Source: a virus. Taken from it: a stretch of 64,000 bases of DNA. Of the stretch, positions 32,825 through 41,736 are shown piece by piece. Position numbers and translations under genes: made by a program. Where the stretch lies: the IMG/VR virus record IMGVR_UViG_3300046517_001744, positions 1 to 64,000 of that record, one strand, 5' to 3'. Each line of letters starts with the position of its first letter. Within the stretch, counting starts at the first letter, position 1. The notes beneath the pieces are model-generated. The model was given only the letters and a program-made list of their open reading frames with translations. It was not told the DNA's origin and made no database searches.

Positions 32825-34225
32825 CTAGAACCTCCGAAACTGTCCGTCCGCCCCGTAGTAACCCTTGCCGCGATTCGCCGGGTTCTTCGCGGCCTCCTGC
32901 GCCTGCGGCAGCGTCAGCACCGGATAGCCGCTGCGCTCCTGGGGCTTGGCATTGGCGGGCGGCGTCGCCGGCGCCTGGGCTCCTATGCCTGCCGTCGTGA
33001 TCTGCTGCACCAGCTGGGCGGTCCGCTCGGTGATGAAAGCCTGCGCGTCGGGGATCTGCGCCCCCGCCATCGCCGCGTCGGCGAGCTCGCGCGATGCAGC
33101 CATCGTGGCAGCCACCTGGATTTGTTCGGGCGAGAGGTTCTTGCCCTTCAGGCCGCCCGCATAGTCCAGCGCGCCCTGGGTGTCGCCGGGGTGCGCCTGT
33201 AGCCACGCGGCCTGCTTGAGGCTGTAGACGGTCTGCTTCTGGCCGTTGGTGCCGGGCTTGGCGTTGAGCGGGATCGAGCCCTTCGTCTCCTTGCCGGTGG
33301 TCGAGTCGTAGTAGATGCCCACGCCGTCCTTGTCAGTGCCGACGAGGACACTCTTGCCCTGCGGTGTCATCGCCGTCGATTTCGGATGGGATGGGTCCGT
33401 CATATCCACGGAGTACATGACGCCGCCGACGTTATCGATCTTGGCCGGGATCTTCGGTGGCCCCACGCCCGCGCCGCCACGCATCATCCGGCCGCGCAGG
33501 TAGTTGTCGACCGGGATGATGTCTTGCGCCGCCTGCTGCAACGCCTGGGGGCTATAGGGGCCCGCCTGGTCGCCGATCCCCAGCGCCTGGACCTGCTTGG
33601 CCCACTCCGCGGCCGGGTTCTGCGATTGCGAGACGGCGGTGATCGCCGCGCGCATCTTCTCGAGGTGGTCGAACGAAGCCTGCAGCTGCTCCGGGGTGTG
33701 CCCGGCGAACAGCTGGTCGAAGTTGGTGGCCTGGGCGCCGTTGGTCTGCCCCGCGCCCTCGGCGGCGCCTGCGCCCGCCAGGCCGCTCTCCGGACCGCCT
33801 AGGCCCGTGGGGTTGTCGCTCAGGCCGGCGGCGAGCGCAGCGCTGGGCGATCCAGCGCTATAGGCCCGCGTGACGCGGCCCTGCAGCTGGGTGGAGAAGC
33901 GGCCGATATACTGGCGGGCCTCGTCGACGCCCTTGTCCGCCAGGGTCTGCATCGCCTGGTCCCAGGTATCGGAGTCGGTGGCGAGCGCGGCGGCGTTGGC
34001 GATCAGCGCCTCGTCGGTAGCCACGTTCTTGACCTGCGACGCTTTCTTCTGGTCGGCGAGCGCCAGCGTCGAGGAGTCGCGCTTGAGCCCGCTCATGGCG
34101 ATGTCGTCAGGCAGCGTGGCGGCCTCGAGGGTCGCACGGCTGGCCGCGCCCTGCGCCAGCGCCGCCTGCTGCAGCGACTGCGAGGGCGTGTTGATCTGGA
34201 AGTCGCCGAAGCCCGAACCGGCCAT
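32825..34225 (-). CDS. Putative internal virion / ejection protein
   Basis: This is a 466-residue Gln/Ala-rich, largely helical protein. The beginning (GSGFGDFQINTPSQSLQQAALAQ) and the end (GYPVLTLPQAQEAAKNPANRGKGYY) resemble podovirus proteins carried inside the capsid and ejected with DNA. It directly precedes the giant gene with no gap, which suggests both are virion cargo. No catalytic motif is seen. Confidence 0.6.
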   Translation of the reverse strand: MAGSGFGDFQINTPSQSLQQAALAQGAASRATLEAATLPDDIAMSGLKRDSSTLALADQKKASQVKNVATDEALIANAAALATDSDTWDQAMQTLADKGVDEARQYIGRFSTQLQGRVTRAYSAGSPSAALAAGLSDNPTGLGGPESGLAGAGAAEGAGQTNGAQATNFDQLFAGHTPEQLQASFDHLEKMRAAITAVSQSQNPAAEWAKQVQALGIGDQAGPYSPQALQQAAQDIIPVDNYLRGRMMRGGAGVGPPKIPAKIDNVGGVMYSVDMTDPSHPKSTAMTPQGKSVLVGTDKDGVGIYYDSTTGKETKGSIPLNAKPGTNGQKQTVYSLKQAAWLQAHPGDTQGALDYAGGLKGKNLSPEQIQVAATMAASRELADAAMAGAQIPDAQAFITERTAQLVQQITTAGIGAQAPATPPANAKPQERSGYPVLTLPQAQEAAKNPANRGKGYYGADGQFRRF

Positions 34226-34228
34226 GAT

Positions 34229-34450
34229 CTACTCCGTCAGGTCGCCAGGCGCCGCGCCCGACGGCATGCCCCCGGGCGGTGCACCCATGGCGTCCCCGGG
34301 CGATGGCGCACCTGCGGTGGGCGGGAAGGCCGCGGCCGCCGTCGGGAACGCGCTGGCCGGGACCGGCTTCAGCTTCTGCATCCTGATGTGCGGCTTGGGG
34401 CCCATCTTGCGGACCGCGGGCTTGGCGATGTGTGGCTTCTTCATCTTCAT
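34229..34450 (-). CDS. Small basic Pro-rich protein
   Basis: This is a 73-residue protein. The N-terminal 30 residues are Lys/Pro/His-rich (MKMKKPHIAKPAVRKMGPKP) and could bind DNA. The C-terminus is Gly/Pro/Ala-rich. The overlap with the upstream stop (ATGA) supports it. It lies among ejection-protein genes. Confidence 0.5.
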   Translation of the reverse strand: MKMKKPHIAKPAVRKMGPKPHIRMQKLKPVPASAFPTAAAAFPPTAGAPSPGDAMGAPPGGMPSGAAPGDLTE

Positions 34451-35199
34451 GGTCCCCAGAAACCCGAGCCGGGCGAATTTTCGGTCATCCCGAACCCCCC
34501 GCCCGGGAGTGTTGCTACACCACCGCCGGCCGCGCCGCCGCCGTGCTGAAGGGCGTACTGCTGCAGGCTGCTCTGCAGCGTGTTGGTGACGTTGGCGACG
34601 CCGTTGCCCTGCGCGCTGGCCGCATCCAGGCCGCCGGTGAGTTGTGCCTGGCCCGCCTGCCCGGCCGCGGTGGTTCCGAGCGTGCCGGTTCCGGCGGCGG
34701 CGTTCTCACCGAGCGTCGAGGCGTATTCGAGGCCGGAGATGTAGGGCGCCCACGCCTGCTGCATGGCGTAGTCGGTGCCGAACTTCTGGACGTCCTGCAG
34801 CTGCGCGCCGCTGCGCACCAGCCCGCGCGAGGCGGCGCTGCGATCCAGCGCCTGGACACCTTGGTCGCGGCCGAACTGGAAGCCGGGGAACTGCGATAGC
34901 TGCGCGGTGGCCGCGGCAGCGTTCGGACCGCCGCCGCCGGGCCCGAAGCCGAAGATCTGCGCCAGCTGGGAAAGCGCCGAAGTGCCGGTCGAGGTGAAGG
35001 GCGCCAGGCGCGCCTCGTTGCGGTTGAACATCTCGAGGTTGGTGTCGGCCGCGGTGGTGGCCGCGCTCTTGGCGCCCTTCGCGGCCATGTTGCCCGCGAT
35101 CAGGGAACCGCCCGCACCGATGGCCGCGCCCGCCAGCGTTGCGCCTGCGGTCGTTCCGAGAAAGCTTCCGGCGGCGGCGACGAGACCGGCTATTGGCAT
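34447..35199 (-). CDS. DNA transfer protein p32-like (ejection) protein
   Basis: This is a 250-residue protein with a start at ATG 35199 (GGGAGG five bases upstream). A hydrophobic Gly/Ala N-terminus (GTTAGATLAGAAIGAGGSLIAG) precedes EARLAPFTSTGTSALSQLAQ, FPGFQFGRDQGVQALDRSAA and ARGLVRSGAQL, the recurring pattern of podovirus proteins annotated as DNA transfer protein p32. It probably inserts in the host membrane during genome ejection. Confidence 0.75.
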   Translation of the reverse strand: MPIAGLVAAAGSFLGTTAGATLAGAAIGAGGSLIAGNMAAKGAKSAATTAADTNLEMFNRNEARLAPFTSTGTSALSQLAQIFGFGPGGGGPNAAAATAQLSQFPGFQFGRDQGVQALDRSAASRGLVRSGAQLQDVQKFGTDYAMQQAWAPYISGLEYASTLGENAAAGTGTLGTTAAGQAGQAQLTGGLDAASAQGNGVANVTNTLQSSLQQYALQHGGGAAGGGVATLPGGGFGMTENSPGSGFWGP

Positions 35200-35657
35200 T
35201 GACGCCTCCCTGCGGGCGAAGCGAACCATGCGTCGACCGTGAGCAACCACGTCCGCGCGTCGCCGATGAATGTGTCGGTGCCCATCATCGGCCCGACGCA
35301 GCGGAACCCGAACGATAGCGGCGGCCGCGAGCGCGGGTTGGCGCCCACCTCATGGGTGACGATCAGCACGCACGACGTCTCGCTGAAGACGCGCGTGAAC
35401 GCTTCCTTCGCCGCGGCATGGACTTCGCGGCCCCAACCGGCCGGGGTGAACATCGTGTGCAGCTCGCTGACGCGCCCGAAGGGGTCAAGCGTGTTGAACC
35501 AGAACCCGCCGTGCTGCGCGGCCAGGGGCAGGATGTCCTCGCGCGTCAGGCTCTGCGCCAGGCTGTCGCGGTCGGGCGAATAGCGCATCGCCGCCACCAC
35601 CGCCGGATCGGAGAGGACGTCCATCCAGAAGTCGGGGTTGCGCTCTTCGCGGATCAT
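35190..35657 (-). CDS. GNAT-like DUF2824 protein
   Basis: This is a 155-residue protein. HGGFWFNTLDPFGRVSELHT, FTPAGWGREVHAAAKEAFTR and EVGANPRSRPPLSFGF match the DUF2824/GNAT-like fold found beside podovirus ejection genes. The family resembles acetyltransferases but its substrate is unknown. It overlaps the ejection gene by 10 bases. Confidence 0.7.
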   Translation of the reverse strand: MIREERNPDFWMDVLSDPAVVAAMRYSPDRDSLAQSLTREDILPLAAQHGGFWFNTLDPFGRVSELHTMFTPAGWGREVHAAAKEAFTRVFSETSCVLIVTHEVGANPRSRPPLSFGFRCVGPMMGTDTFIGDARTWLLTVDAWFASPAGRRQCQ

Positions 35658-35962
35658 GAGCCCACCGTCCCGCGTCCGGTGAGCGTCACCCGCGAAGCCG
35701 TCGCCGCGGCGCTGAGGGTATCGCCCAGGCCCAGCGTGCGCCCGATGATCGCGTCGAGGTCCCAGGTCTGGCCCGGGTGAAGGGCGTAGGTCGAGGTGAC
35801 GGCCGCGCCGCCGACGGGCTGCCAGACCACCGTGGCGGGAACCACGCCGGAGGCCGCCGAGCGCAGATGGAGCTCGTCGACGCGCACGGGCTCGGCGATG
35901 GTCAGGAACACCGCCATCTCGCGGGGAAGTTCAAACGGCTCGAAGAGGTCTCGGGCTTCCAC
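35654..35962 (-). CDS. Small structural-region hypothetical protein
   Basis: A 102-residue beta-rich protein from GTG 35962, overlapping the next start (ATGA). It contains no recognised motif. The conserved late element (35984-36017) lies 22 bases upstream, so it is probably the first gene of a transcript that includes the ejection proteins. Confidence 0.5.
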   Translation of the reverse strand: MEARDLFEPFELPREMAVFLTIAEPVRVDELHLRSAASGVVPATVVWQPVGGAAVTSTYALHPGQTWDLDAIIGRTLGLGDTLSAAATASRVTLTGRGTVGS

Positions 35963-35983
35963 GGCTTGCCTCGCTGACTGTGT

Positions 35984-36017
35984 GGCGCCGTGACTTCGCC
36001 TTGCGCTGGGATAGCAC
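35984..36017 (-). promoter_or_regulatory. Paired late element, copy B
   Basis: Minus-strand GTGCTA, 11 bases, then the 17-base block identical to the complement of 19280-19296. It lies in a 77-base noncoding gap just upstream of the gene starting at 35962. Confidence 0.5.
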
Positions 36018-36039
36018 GCCTCGCGCGCCGGTCAAAACC

Positions 36040-36465
36040 TCAGCCGTCGCCAGGCAAGCGCTGAGGCTGCACGCGGGGCGGCTGTTGCCCCGTCCCCGGC
36101 GGTGGCGCGTCGGGCGGAAGGTCCACCGGCTCTTCGCGGCTGTCGAGGAGGTCCCACGTCAGGCCGACGATCCAGGGCGCCACCGTCTTCTCGATGCGCA
36201 GCTTCAGCACCTGGATCTGGCCGGCGTCAAGATCGATGACGCCGCCGTCCTTGATCCGGTGGGCCAGGGTGTAGAGGCGGTACGCCAGGTTGGGCGTCTC
36301 GCTGTCGTGCGCCTGGGGCACGAGCAGTGCGTTCATGCAGATGAGCTTGAGGGTCGTGTCCTCCGTGATCGGGGTCACGCCATCTTCCTTGAAAGCGCCG
36401 GTCGCGGCGGGGAAGGGCTTGCCGTTCGCGGCGAGAAGCACCGTGTCGAGGTCGATCTTGGCCAT
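36040..36465 (-). CDS. Hypothetical virion-region protein
   Basis: A 141-residue protein. DTTLKLICMNALLVPQ and LAYRLYTLAHRIKDGG are a conserved-looking helical pattern seen in small proteins of podovirus late regions. The C-terminus is Pro-rich. The function is unknown. Confidence 0.5.
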   Translation of the reverse strand: MAKIDLDTVLLAANGKPFPAATGAFKEDGVTPITEDTTLKLICMNALLVPQAHDSETPNLAYRLYTLAHRIKDGGVIDLDAGQIQVLKLRIEKTVAPWIVGLTWDLLDSREEPVDLPPDAPPPGTGQQPPRVQPQRLPGDG

Positions 36466-36475
36466 GCCTGGGTTC

Positions 36476-38395
36476 CTATGGGGCGACGAGGGTGTCTGTC
36501 GTCCCGTTGAACCAGTACACTGCTGCGCCGATGTTGTGGAAGTAGCCGCCGCTCGGCAGGATCAAGTTGCCCGCGACGTGGATCTGCGAGCCGAAGTTGA
36601 CCGCGTTGTTGAAGTTGATGCTGTCGGGCCGCACGCGCATGCGAGAGCCCCCCACGCGGTCGATCTTCACGTCGATGAAGTCGCTCGTGCCGTCGTTGCC
36701 GGAGCCGATGTAGATGTCGCCCGGCGTGTTGCCGTACATGGCCGCGAAGATGCCGTTGGGATCGGTCCCGCGGCCGCCGGCCGTGACGGTCGAGTTCATG
36801 TACCAGCGATGGCCCAGCGCGGTCTGGAACGCGGGCTGCACGGCCGGGTCGGCGGTCTGGCCGATGAGGTTGAGGCGCGAGGTGTCGAACGCCACGCGGG
36901 CCCAGCCGCCCATGGTGTAGAAGCAGTCGATGGGGCAGGCCAGGCCGGTGATGACGCTGATGCCGGTGGACTGCGACCAGTCGCGCCCCCAATAGACACC
37001 GTGGGCCTGGGTGTCGTTGGTGCGCGGGAAGCTCTGGACGTCGGCGATCACGGTGACGTTGTGGCCGTTGTCGACGTACTGCATCTCGATGCCGGTGGCG
37101 TAGAGCACGTCGCCACTGAACGAGGCCGAACCGCCGAAGAGCCCCACCGTCGAGGTCATCACCCAATGGTCCTGGCCGGCGGTGCGCTGGTAGCCGTTGC
37201 CGACCACCGCCACGATGGCGTAGGCGTCGCCGCCGCCGAAGTGGTTGAGCTCCATGTAGGAGATCGGGTCCATCGTGCGCAGGCCGAGCGTCAGCAGATT
37301 GTGGATCGGGTAGTTGTTGGCCAGGCCGCCGGTCCAGGTGAGCGTCGTCGAGCTCGTCACGGTGACGGCGCGCTGTTCGGCGATTGAGCCAGCGGGCCCG
37401 AAGAAGCCGAGGATGTCGCCGGTGGTGATGCCGTCCGTCGAATTGACCGTGGCGCCCGTGGAGCCCGCCGCCGCCGCCACCGTCAGGAAGCAGGTGCCCC
37501 CCGAGTAGCCGGAGAGGTTGTTGAACTGCTCCCAATGCGGCGTGATCGTCGTCTCGTAATAGACTTCGCTCAGCGACTTGCGCAGGTTTCCGCCGGGGAT
37601 CAGCCGCCCGAGGATCGTGTAGCGCGCATCGATGTGGCTGAGGTCGCCGCTGAAGTTGTAGTTGGACGTCCCCGAGGGCAGCACGCCGCGCGTGGGCGAT
37701 GTCGTGATCCACACGAAGGCGGCCGGGACATAGTCGCCGGTCGCGGTGAAGTGGTAGTTGCCGACGCCCTGGGCGCGCTTGTTCAGCAGCCGCGGCGTCG
37801 AGAGTGAGTTGGCGACGACGCCCTCGATCCAGACGGTGTGCTGCGTCGCATCGGCCAGCCAGGCAGTGATCGCGGCTGCGTCGTCGGTGACGCCGTTCTC
37901 CACCGCGCCGTAGAAGGTCAGGGGATGGAACGGCGGCGCTGCGCCACCCCCGCCGCCGGGCTGCCACGACACGCCCACCGCCGCGACGCTGTCGGCCGTC
38001 AGGACGTAGCCGTTCGGGCCCACGGGTACGCGCGTGTTGGCGCCGGCGAAGCCCCAGAGGTCGCCCTTGACGAAGAGGGGCGAGATGAGCGCCAGCAGAT
38101 CGCCGGCCGAGTTGGCGGCGACCACGTCGCGGCCAAAGGAGGTGAAATCCGTCACCGCCATCGTGCCGCCGAAGATGAAGTAGGGCAGCTTGTCGATGCC
38201 GCCTACCAGGCCCGCGAGCGCGGTGACGTTGGCCGGGATACCGATGATGCTCGACCAGAGGACGGCGCCGCTGCCGCCGCCCGTGCTGAGCAGCTGCAGG
38301 AACTCGAGCGCCGTGGGCGTCAGCGTGACGGGCCGGCCCTCCGGCGTCGTGCCCCAAGGAAGCTGTAGGGCCGGAGGAACGGCGGCCGCCGCCAT
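36476..38395 (-). CDS. Tailspike with pectate-lyase-like beta-helix
   Basis: This is a 639-residue protein. FYGAVENGVTDDAAAITAWL near residue 165 is the start of a pectate-lyase-superfamily beta-helix, preceded by a fibre-like N-terminal region with GGG hinges. Beta-strand repeats continue to the C-terminus. Such proteins bind and often depolymerise host surface polysaccharide. Catalytic residues cannot be assigned by eye. The ATG shares bases with the gp10-like stop (TGATG). Confidence 0.7.
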   Translation of the reverse strand: MAAAAVPPALQLPWGTTPEGRPVTLTPTALEFLQLLSTGGGSGAVLWSSIIGIPANVTALAGLVGGIDKLPYFIFGGTMAVTDFTSFGRDVVAANSAGDLLALISPLFVKGDLWGFAGANTRVPVGPNGYVLTADSVAAVGVSWQPGGGGGAAPPFHPLTFYGAVENGVTDDAAAITAWLADATQHTVWIEGVVANSLSTPRLLNKRAQGVGNYHFTATGDYVPAAFVWITTSPTRGVLPSGTSNYNFSGDLSHIDARYTILGRLIPGGNLRKSLSEVYYETTITPHWEQFNNLSGYSGGTCFLTVAAAAGSTGATVNSTDGITTGDILGFFGPAGSIAEQRAVTVTSSTTLTWTGGLANNYPIHNLLTLGLRTMDPISYMELNHFGGGDAYAIVAVVGNGYQRTAGQDHWVMTSTVGLFGGSASFSGDVLYATGIEMQYVDNGHNVTVIADVQSFPRTNDTQAHGVYWGRDWSQSTGISVITGLACPIDCFYTMGGWARVAFDTSRLNLIGQTADPAVQPAFQTALGHRWYMNSTVTAGGRGTDPNGIFAAMYGNTPGDIYIGSGNDGTSDFIDVKIDRVGGSRMRVRPDSINFNNAVNFGSQIHVAGNLILPSGGYFHNIGAAVYWFNGTTDTLVAP

Positions 38396-39813
38396 CAGGA
38401 GAACCCGGGCTCGATGTCTGCGTGCGCGGCGATGATTGCGCGGCGCACCGGGTCGGTGATCTCGAGGCGCCAACCCATCTGGCGGCCGCGGCCCTGGCGC
38501 AGCCAGCGCAGCCGCTTGGCGAACTCACCCTGCTTGCCCATCGAGCGCCAGGGCTGCTGGGCGCTGAAGGTCTTGCCCCCGTCGGTGGTGCGGCGAAGCA
38601 TGATCTTGGGATCCGAGCCGTCGCCGGTGGTCAGGCCGACGCCGGCCTCGATGTCGAGCTCGAAGCGGTGGCAGAAGAGGTAGTTGCGGTCGGCGTGCTG
38701 CGTGACGGTGTCGATCAGGCCGCGCATCGGCAGCGAATACTCCTTGAAGAAGTCCCAATCGACCTGGCCGATGCGTCCGTCGAAGGCGTCGCCCACGAGG
38801 GTCGTATCGTAGGCGTCCAGGGCGTTGCGCACCCGGTAGCGGCCCAGCGAGATGAAATTCGCATCGACGCTGTCGCGCTCATGCCAGCGGCCGGTCGAGA
38901 TGTCGTAGCAGAGCGTGACCGCCTGGTGCGGCAGCGTCAGGAAGATGAGCTTGTGGCCCTCGATCGTGAGCGTGAAGCACTCGGCCAGCGCGATGTCAGG
39001 CTCCGCGGCGATGAAGCGCTCGATGGGGTGGGTAGAGATGCGGATGGGGACGTTCGCCTGCAGCCGGTAGAAGACATGGTCGACGCCCAGGAAGAAAAGC
39101 GCGCCGTCCGTCTTGACGATGCTGAAGGGCGAGATGGTCCCGTAGTTGATGATCCCGCCCGTGTAGCGCGCGAAGGGGAAGGAGGCCGCGCCGGAGTCGT
39201 ACCAAATCTCGATGTGGTCGGTGCAGAAGATGAAGACCAGCTGCAGGTTCTGCTGCACCGCGATGACGTTGCCGGGCGCGCCCTCGGCGCTGGCGAAGTC
39301 CAGGCCGGAATAGGTGCGCCCATCGAAGAGCGCGGAGATGAACCACTGGTTCGTGTTCAGGTGGTCGAACAGGAAGTAGCCGTCCATGTAGGTGACGGTC
39401 GCGGCCGGCGAGAACGCGGGCGAGGTGATCTGCTCGAACCCGTTGACGAAGTCGAAAGTCCACCCCTTGTTTCCGTTGACGATGATCGCCTGCAGGCCGT
39501 TCGAGGCCATGCCGACGGGCCCGGTGCCGGCGATCCCCTCGCCCAGGACGAAGGCGTTGCCATCGGCGCGCACCTCGAAGAGTTGGTCCCCCTGCACGAA
39601 GAGCGCGCTCGTCTGGAAGAGAAGCGATCCGCGGCTCGGGCTGCCCGGCTGGCCGGTGCTCGAGAAGAACGTCAGGCCGGCGCAGCCGAAGAGCGGCGCC
39701 TGGCCCTTGGCCTCGGCGGGCTGGCGCTCGGTCATCCAATTCAGCAGATGCTCGTTGTTGAGCTGCGGCGCGCGGCTGCGGCTCGTTTCGATGGCGAGGA
39801 GGATCTCGGCCAT
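38395..39813 (-). CDS. P22 gp10-like head-completion / DNA stabilisation protein
   Basis: This is a 472-residue protein. VGMASNGLQAIIVNGNKGW, YMDGYFLFDHLNTNQWFIS, IEIWYDSGAASFPFARYTG and IRISTHPIERF are hallmark blades of the P22 gp10 family, a beta-propeller tail plug that closes the portal channel. Its position next to a gp4-like gene fits P22-like assembly order. Confidence 0.85.
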   Translation of the reverse strand: MAEILLAIETSRSRAPQLNNEHLLNWMTERQPAEAKGQAPLFGCAGLTFFSSTGQPGSPSRGSLLFQTSALFVQGDQLFEVRADGNAFVLGEGIAGTGPVGMASNGLQAIIVNGNKGWTFDFVNGFEQITSPAFSPAATVTYMDGYFLFDHLNTNQWFISALFDGRTYSGLDFASAEGAPGNVIAVQQNLQLVFIFCTDHIEIWYDSGAASFPFARYTGGIINYGTISPFSIVKTDGALFFLGVDHVFYRLQANVPIRISTHPIERFIAAEPDIALAECFTLTIEGHKLIFLTLPHQAVTLCYDISTGRWHERDSVDANFISLGRYRVRNALDAYDTTLVGDAFDGRIGQVDWDFFKEYSLPMRGLIDTVTQHADRNYLFCHRFELDIEAGVGLTTGDGSDPKIMLRRTTDGGKTFSAQQPWRSMGKQGEFAKRLRWLRQGRGRQMGWRLEITDPVRRAIIAAHADIEPGFS

Positions 39814-39816
39814 GGA

Positions 39817-40785
39817 TCACCCCGCGCCGGTGGAATTGTCGATGCCGAACTGCACCGGCTCGCTCTCGCGGTCGTAGCTCACGACAACCATGGCGTAGGT
39901 GTCGGCCATCTCCTTGATGCGGTCCCAGGTGGGCGCCGGGACGCCGAAGCCGGGCGCGAGCTCCTTCGAGAGGTTCCACTGCAACGGCAGCACCCACTCC
40001 TGCGGGAAGTCAGCCGTGTTCGTCGGCACGAGGAAGTCCTGCAGCGGCCTGTACCAGGTGAAGCGCATCGCCCAGCTTGAGAACTGCGGGACCGGCCAGG
40101 GGTAGAGGAGGCCCTCGTCACGCCGCGGCGAATAGAACCATTGCGTCGGCGTGCCCGGCGCGTCCTTGTCTGGCAGGTCCATGTAGCCCTGGCGCGAGAG
40201 GATCGTCATGGGCGTCTCGTTCAGGCCGTTCAGGGTGAGCAGCCGCGCGGCGGGGATCTTGAGCGGGCGCGAAATCTTGGTGGTGTAGGCCAGCGCATAG
40301 TTGCCGGCGTCGGCGCCGACCAGCAGCGCGGCGCCCAGCGCCACGACGTTGCCCACCGGCGGCGTCGGGACCGTGAACCACTCTGTCAGGCCGCTGTTGT
40401 CGACCACGCCCAGACGCATGCCGACGGCCACCAGCGCACCCTGGCCGGTCTGCAGCGTGACGTGGGTAGCGCCCAACGCGGCCGGCGCCGCCAGCGTGAG
40501 CTCGAGCCAGTCGGCCTCGTCGGAGGTCTCGGCAGTCGGCGCCGAGCCGCCGATGACGTAGCGCTTCACGCGGGGTTGCAGGAAGAGGATGGCCTCTTCT
40601 TCGGCCCAGACGTGCGAACCGGTCGCCTCGATCGTCTTGACCATGCCGTTCAGCTTGCGCAGGCCGCTCTGATAGTCTTCCGCGGTGGGGTTCTCGTCCT
40701 CGGCGATGGAGCCGATGTTGAGGTGGGCGTCCCTGATGATGCCGAGCAGATCGGGGTTCCAATCCGCGACGCCTGAGGTACTCAT
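39817..40785 (-). CDS. P22 gp4-like head-to-tail adaptor
   Basis: A 322-residue protein. The N-terminus (RDAHLNIGSIAEDENPTAED ... LNGMVKTIEATG) and C-terminus (FPQEWVLPLQWNLSKELAP) match the tail-4/adaptor family, which forms the ring beneath the portal. It is larger than P22 gp4 because of a central beta-rich insertion. Confidence 0.75.
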   Translation of the reverse strand: MSTSGVADWNPDLLGIIRDAHLNIGSIAEDENPTAEDYQSGLRKLNGMVKTIEATGSHVWAEEEAILFLQPRVKRYVIGGSAPTAETSDEADWLELTLAAPAALGATHVTLQTGQGALVAVGMRLGVVDNSGLTEWFTVPTPPVGNVVALGAALLVGADAGNYALAYTTKISRPLKIPAARLLTLNGLNETPMTILSRQGYMDLPDKDAPGTPTQWFYSPRRDEGLLYPWPVPQFSSWAMRFTWYRPLQDFLVPTNTADFPQEWVLPLQWNLSKELAPGFGVPAPTWDRIKEMADTYAMVVVSYDRESEPVQFGIDNSTGAG

Positions 40786-41255
40786 ACCGGCTCCTGTCCC
40801 GCCGGGACGTGCGGCGTGTTGTTCGTCACCAAGTTGCCTGCGGCCGCCCGGTTGGGCAGCCCCGCCGCCAGGGTGAGCGTGCCGGCGCCAGGGGGCGCGG
40901 CCAGGTGGGTCGTGAAGTTGACGCCGGTGTCCAGCATGACGCTGACCGAGTCGCCGTTCGCGAAGCCGGCCGTCGAGGCCACGTCGAGCACAGTCTGGTG
41001 CACGGCCGCGGCGTCGGCCAACTGCACGAAAGTGGGGCCGACGAAGAAGTTGGGGGGCAGCGGGCGCGCCTTGGGCACGCTCTGGTCATCCCTGACGCCC
41101 TTGACCAGATCCTGCGGCTGGCGCGCCTCCCACACGTCGGTGCCGACGATCAGGCCGTTCCACTCCTCGCGCGTCTCCTCGGCGCGCCTGGGGAACCCGG
41201 TGCGATCGTCCTTCCGATAGAAGCTGCCGGGGACGTAGTGCAGATTGCGCCCCAA
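40782..41255 (-). CDS. Head-tail region protein without its usual zinc ribbon
   Basis: This is a 157-residue protein. GFPRRAEETREEWNGLIVG, WEARQPQDLVKG and RPLPPNFF follow the pattern of small head-to-tail proteins that normally start with a CxxC ribbon. Here the cysteines are absent. The second half is beta-rich and Ala-rich. It overlaps the adaptor gene (ATGA). Confidence 0.6.
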   Translation of the reverse strand: MGRNLHYVPGSFYRKDDRTGFPRRAEETREEWNGLIVGTDVWEARQPQDLVKGVRDDQSVPKARPLPPNFFVGPTFVQLADAAAVHQTVLDVASTAGFANGDSVSVMLDTGVNFTTHLAAPPGAGTLTLAAGLPNRAAAGNLVTNNTPHVPAGQEPV

Positions 41256-41292
41256 CTCGCCCTCCTACGCTTCGTGCCTGGCGCGAATCGAA

Positions 41293-41334
41293 TTGACCGC
41301 GCGCTCGAGCTCTGGACTTATAGCGCTACACCAC
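41293..41334 (+). promoter_or_regulatory. Promoter P3 with ACACCAC leader
   Basis: TTGACC (41293-41298), 17 bases, ACTTAT (41316-41321), 6 bases, ACACCAC (41328-41334), AGGAG and the ATG at 41346. It reads rightward against the late transcript and drives the three-gene cassette. Confidence 0.6.
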
Positions 41335-41345
41335 AGGAGATCATC

Positions 41346-41453
41346 ATGCTCAACTTCATCCGCCATCTCTGGGCCGAGCTGTTCGGCCTGGAGCATTGGC
41401 ATCCCGACAGTTACGGCGAGCGAGTGCGGCGCCGCGCTCTGGGCGACCTGTGA
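41346..41453 (+). CDS. 35-residue small protein of the counter-strand cassette
   Basis: A 35-residue protein (MLNFIRHLWAELFGLEHW...) with AGGAG six bases upstream, directly after promoter P3. An aromatic amphipathic N-terminus could associate with membrane. Its stop overlaps the next ATG (TGATG). Confidence 0.55.
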   Translation: MLNFIRHLWAELFGLEHWHPDSYGERVRRRALGDL

Positions 41454-41539
41454 TGGGCTGGATCATCCGCGCCCTCAGGGCCTACTGGCGGGCCGTCTGC
41501 GAGCCATGCTCTTGGTCGCAGGAGGACCAATCATGGTGA
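41453..41539 (+). CDS. 28-residue small protein of the counter-strand cassette
   Basis: A 28-codon frame (MGWIIRALRAYWRAVCE...) coupled to the previous stop and overlapping the next start by 7 bases. It is a Trp/Arg-rich amphipathic peptide. Support is positional only. Confidence 0.4.
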   Translation: MGWIIRALRAYWRAVCEPCSWSQEDQSW

Positions 41540-41736
41540 CAACCCAAGAGCCAGCCCCGATGATCGACCTACAGCTATGGATCAGGCTGATCGTCATCGT
41601 GACCGTCCTCGCGGCATTCGGAGCCTTGTGCTTCTACATGTGGACGTCGGAAGACGCCGCTAAGGCCGCCCGCGAAAAGGTTTGTGTCGAAGCCCACCTG
41701 TTCTTTGATCCTCATACCCTGCTGTGCGAGCCCTAA
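41533..41736 (+). CDS. 67-residue single-span membrane protein of the counter-strand cassette
   Basis: A 67-residue protein with AGGAGG seven bases upstream. Residues 15-38 (LWIRLIVIVTVLAAFGALCFYM) form a membrane span. The outer or inner tail has two Cys. Its stop overlaps the stop of the convergent beta-helix gene. A superinfection-exclusion or holin-like role is possible but unproven. Confidence 0.6.
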   Translation: MVTTQEPAPMIDLQLWIRLIVIVTVLAAFGALCFYMWTSEDAAKAAREKVCVEAHLFFDPHTLLCEP

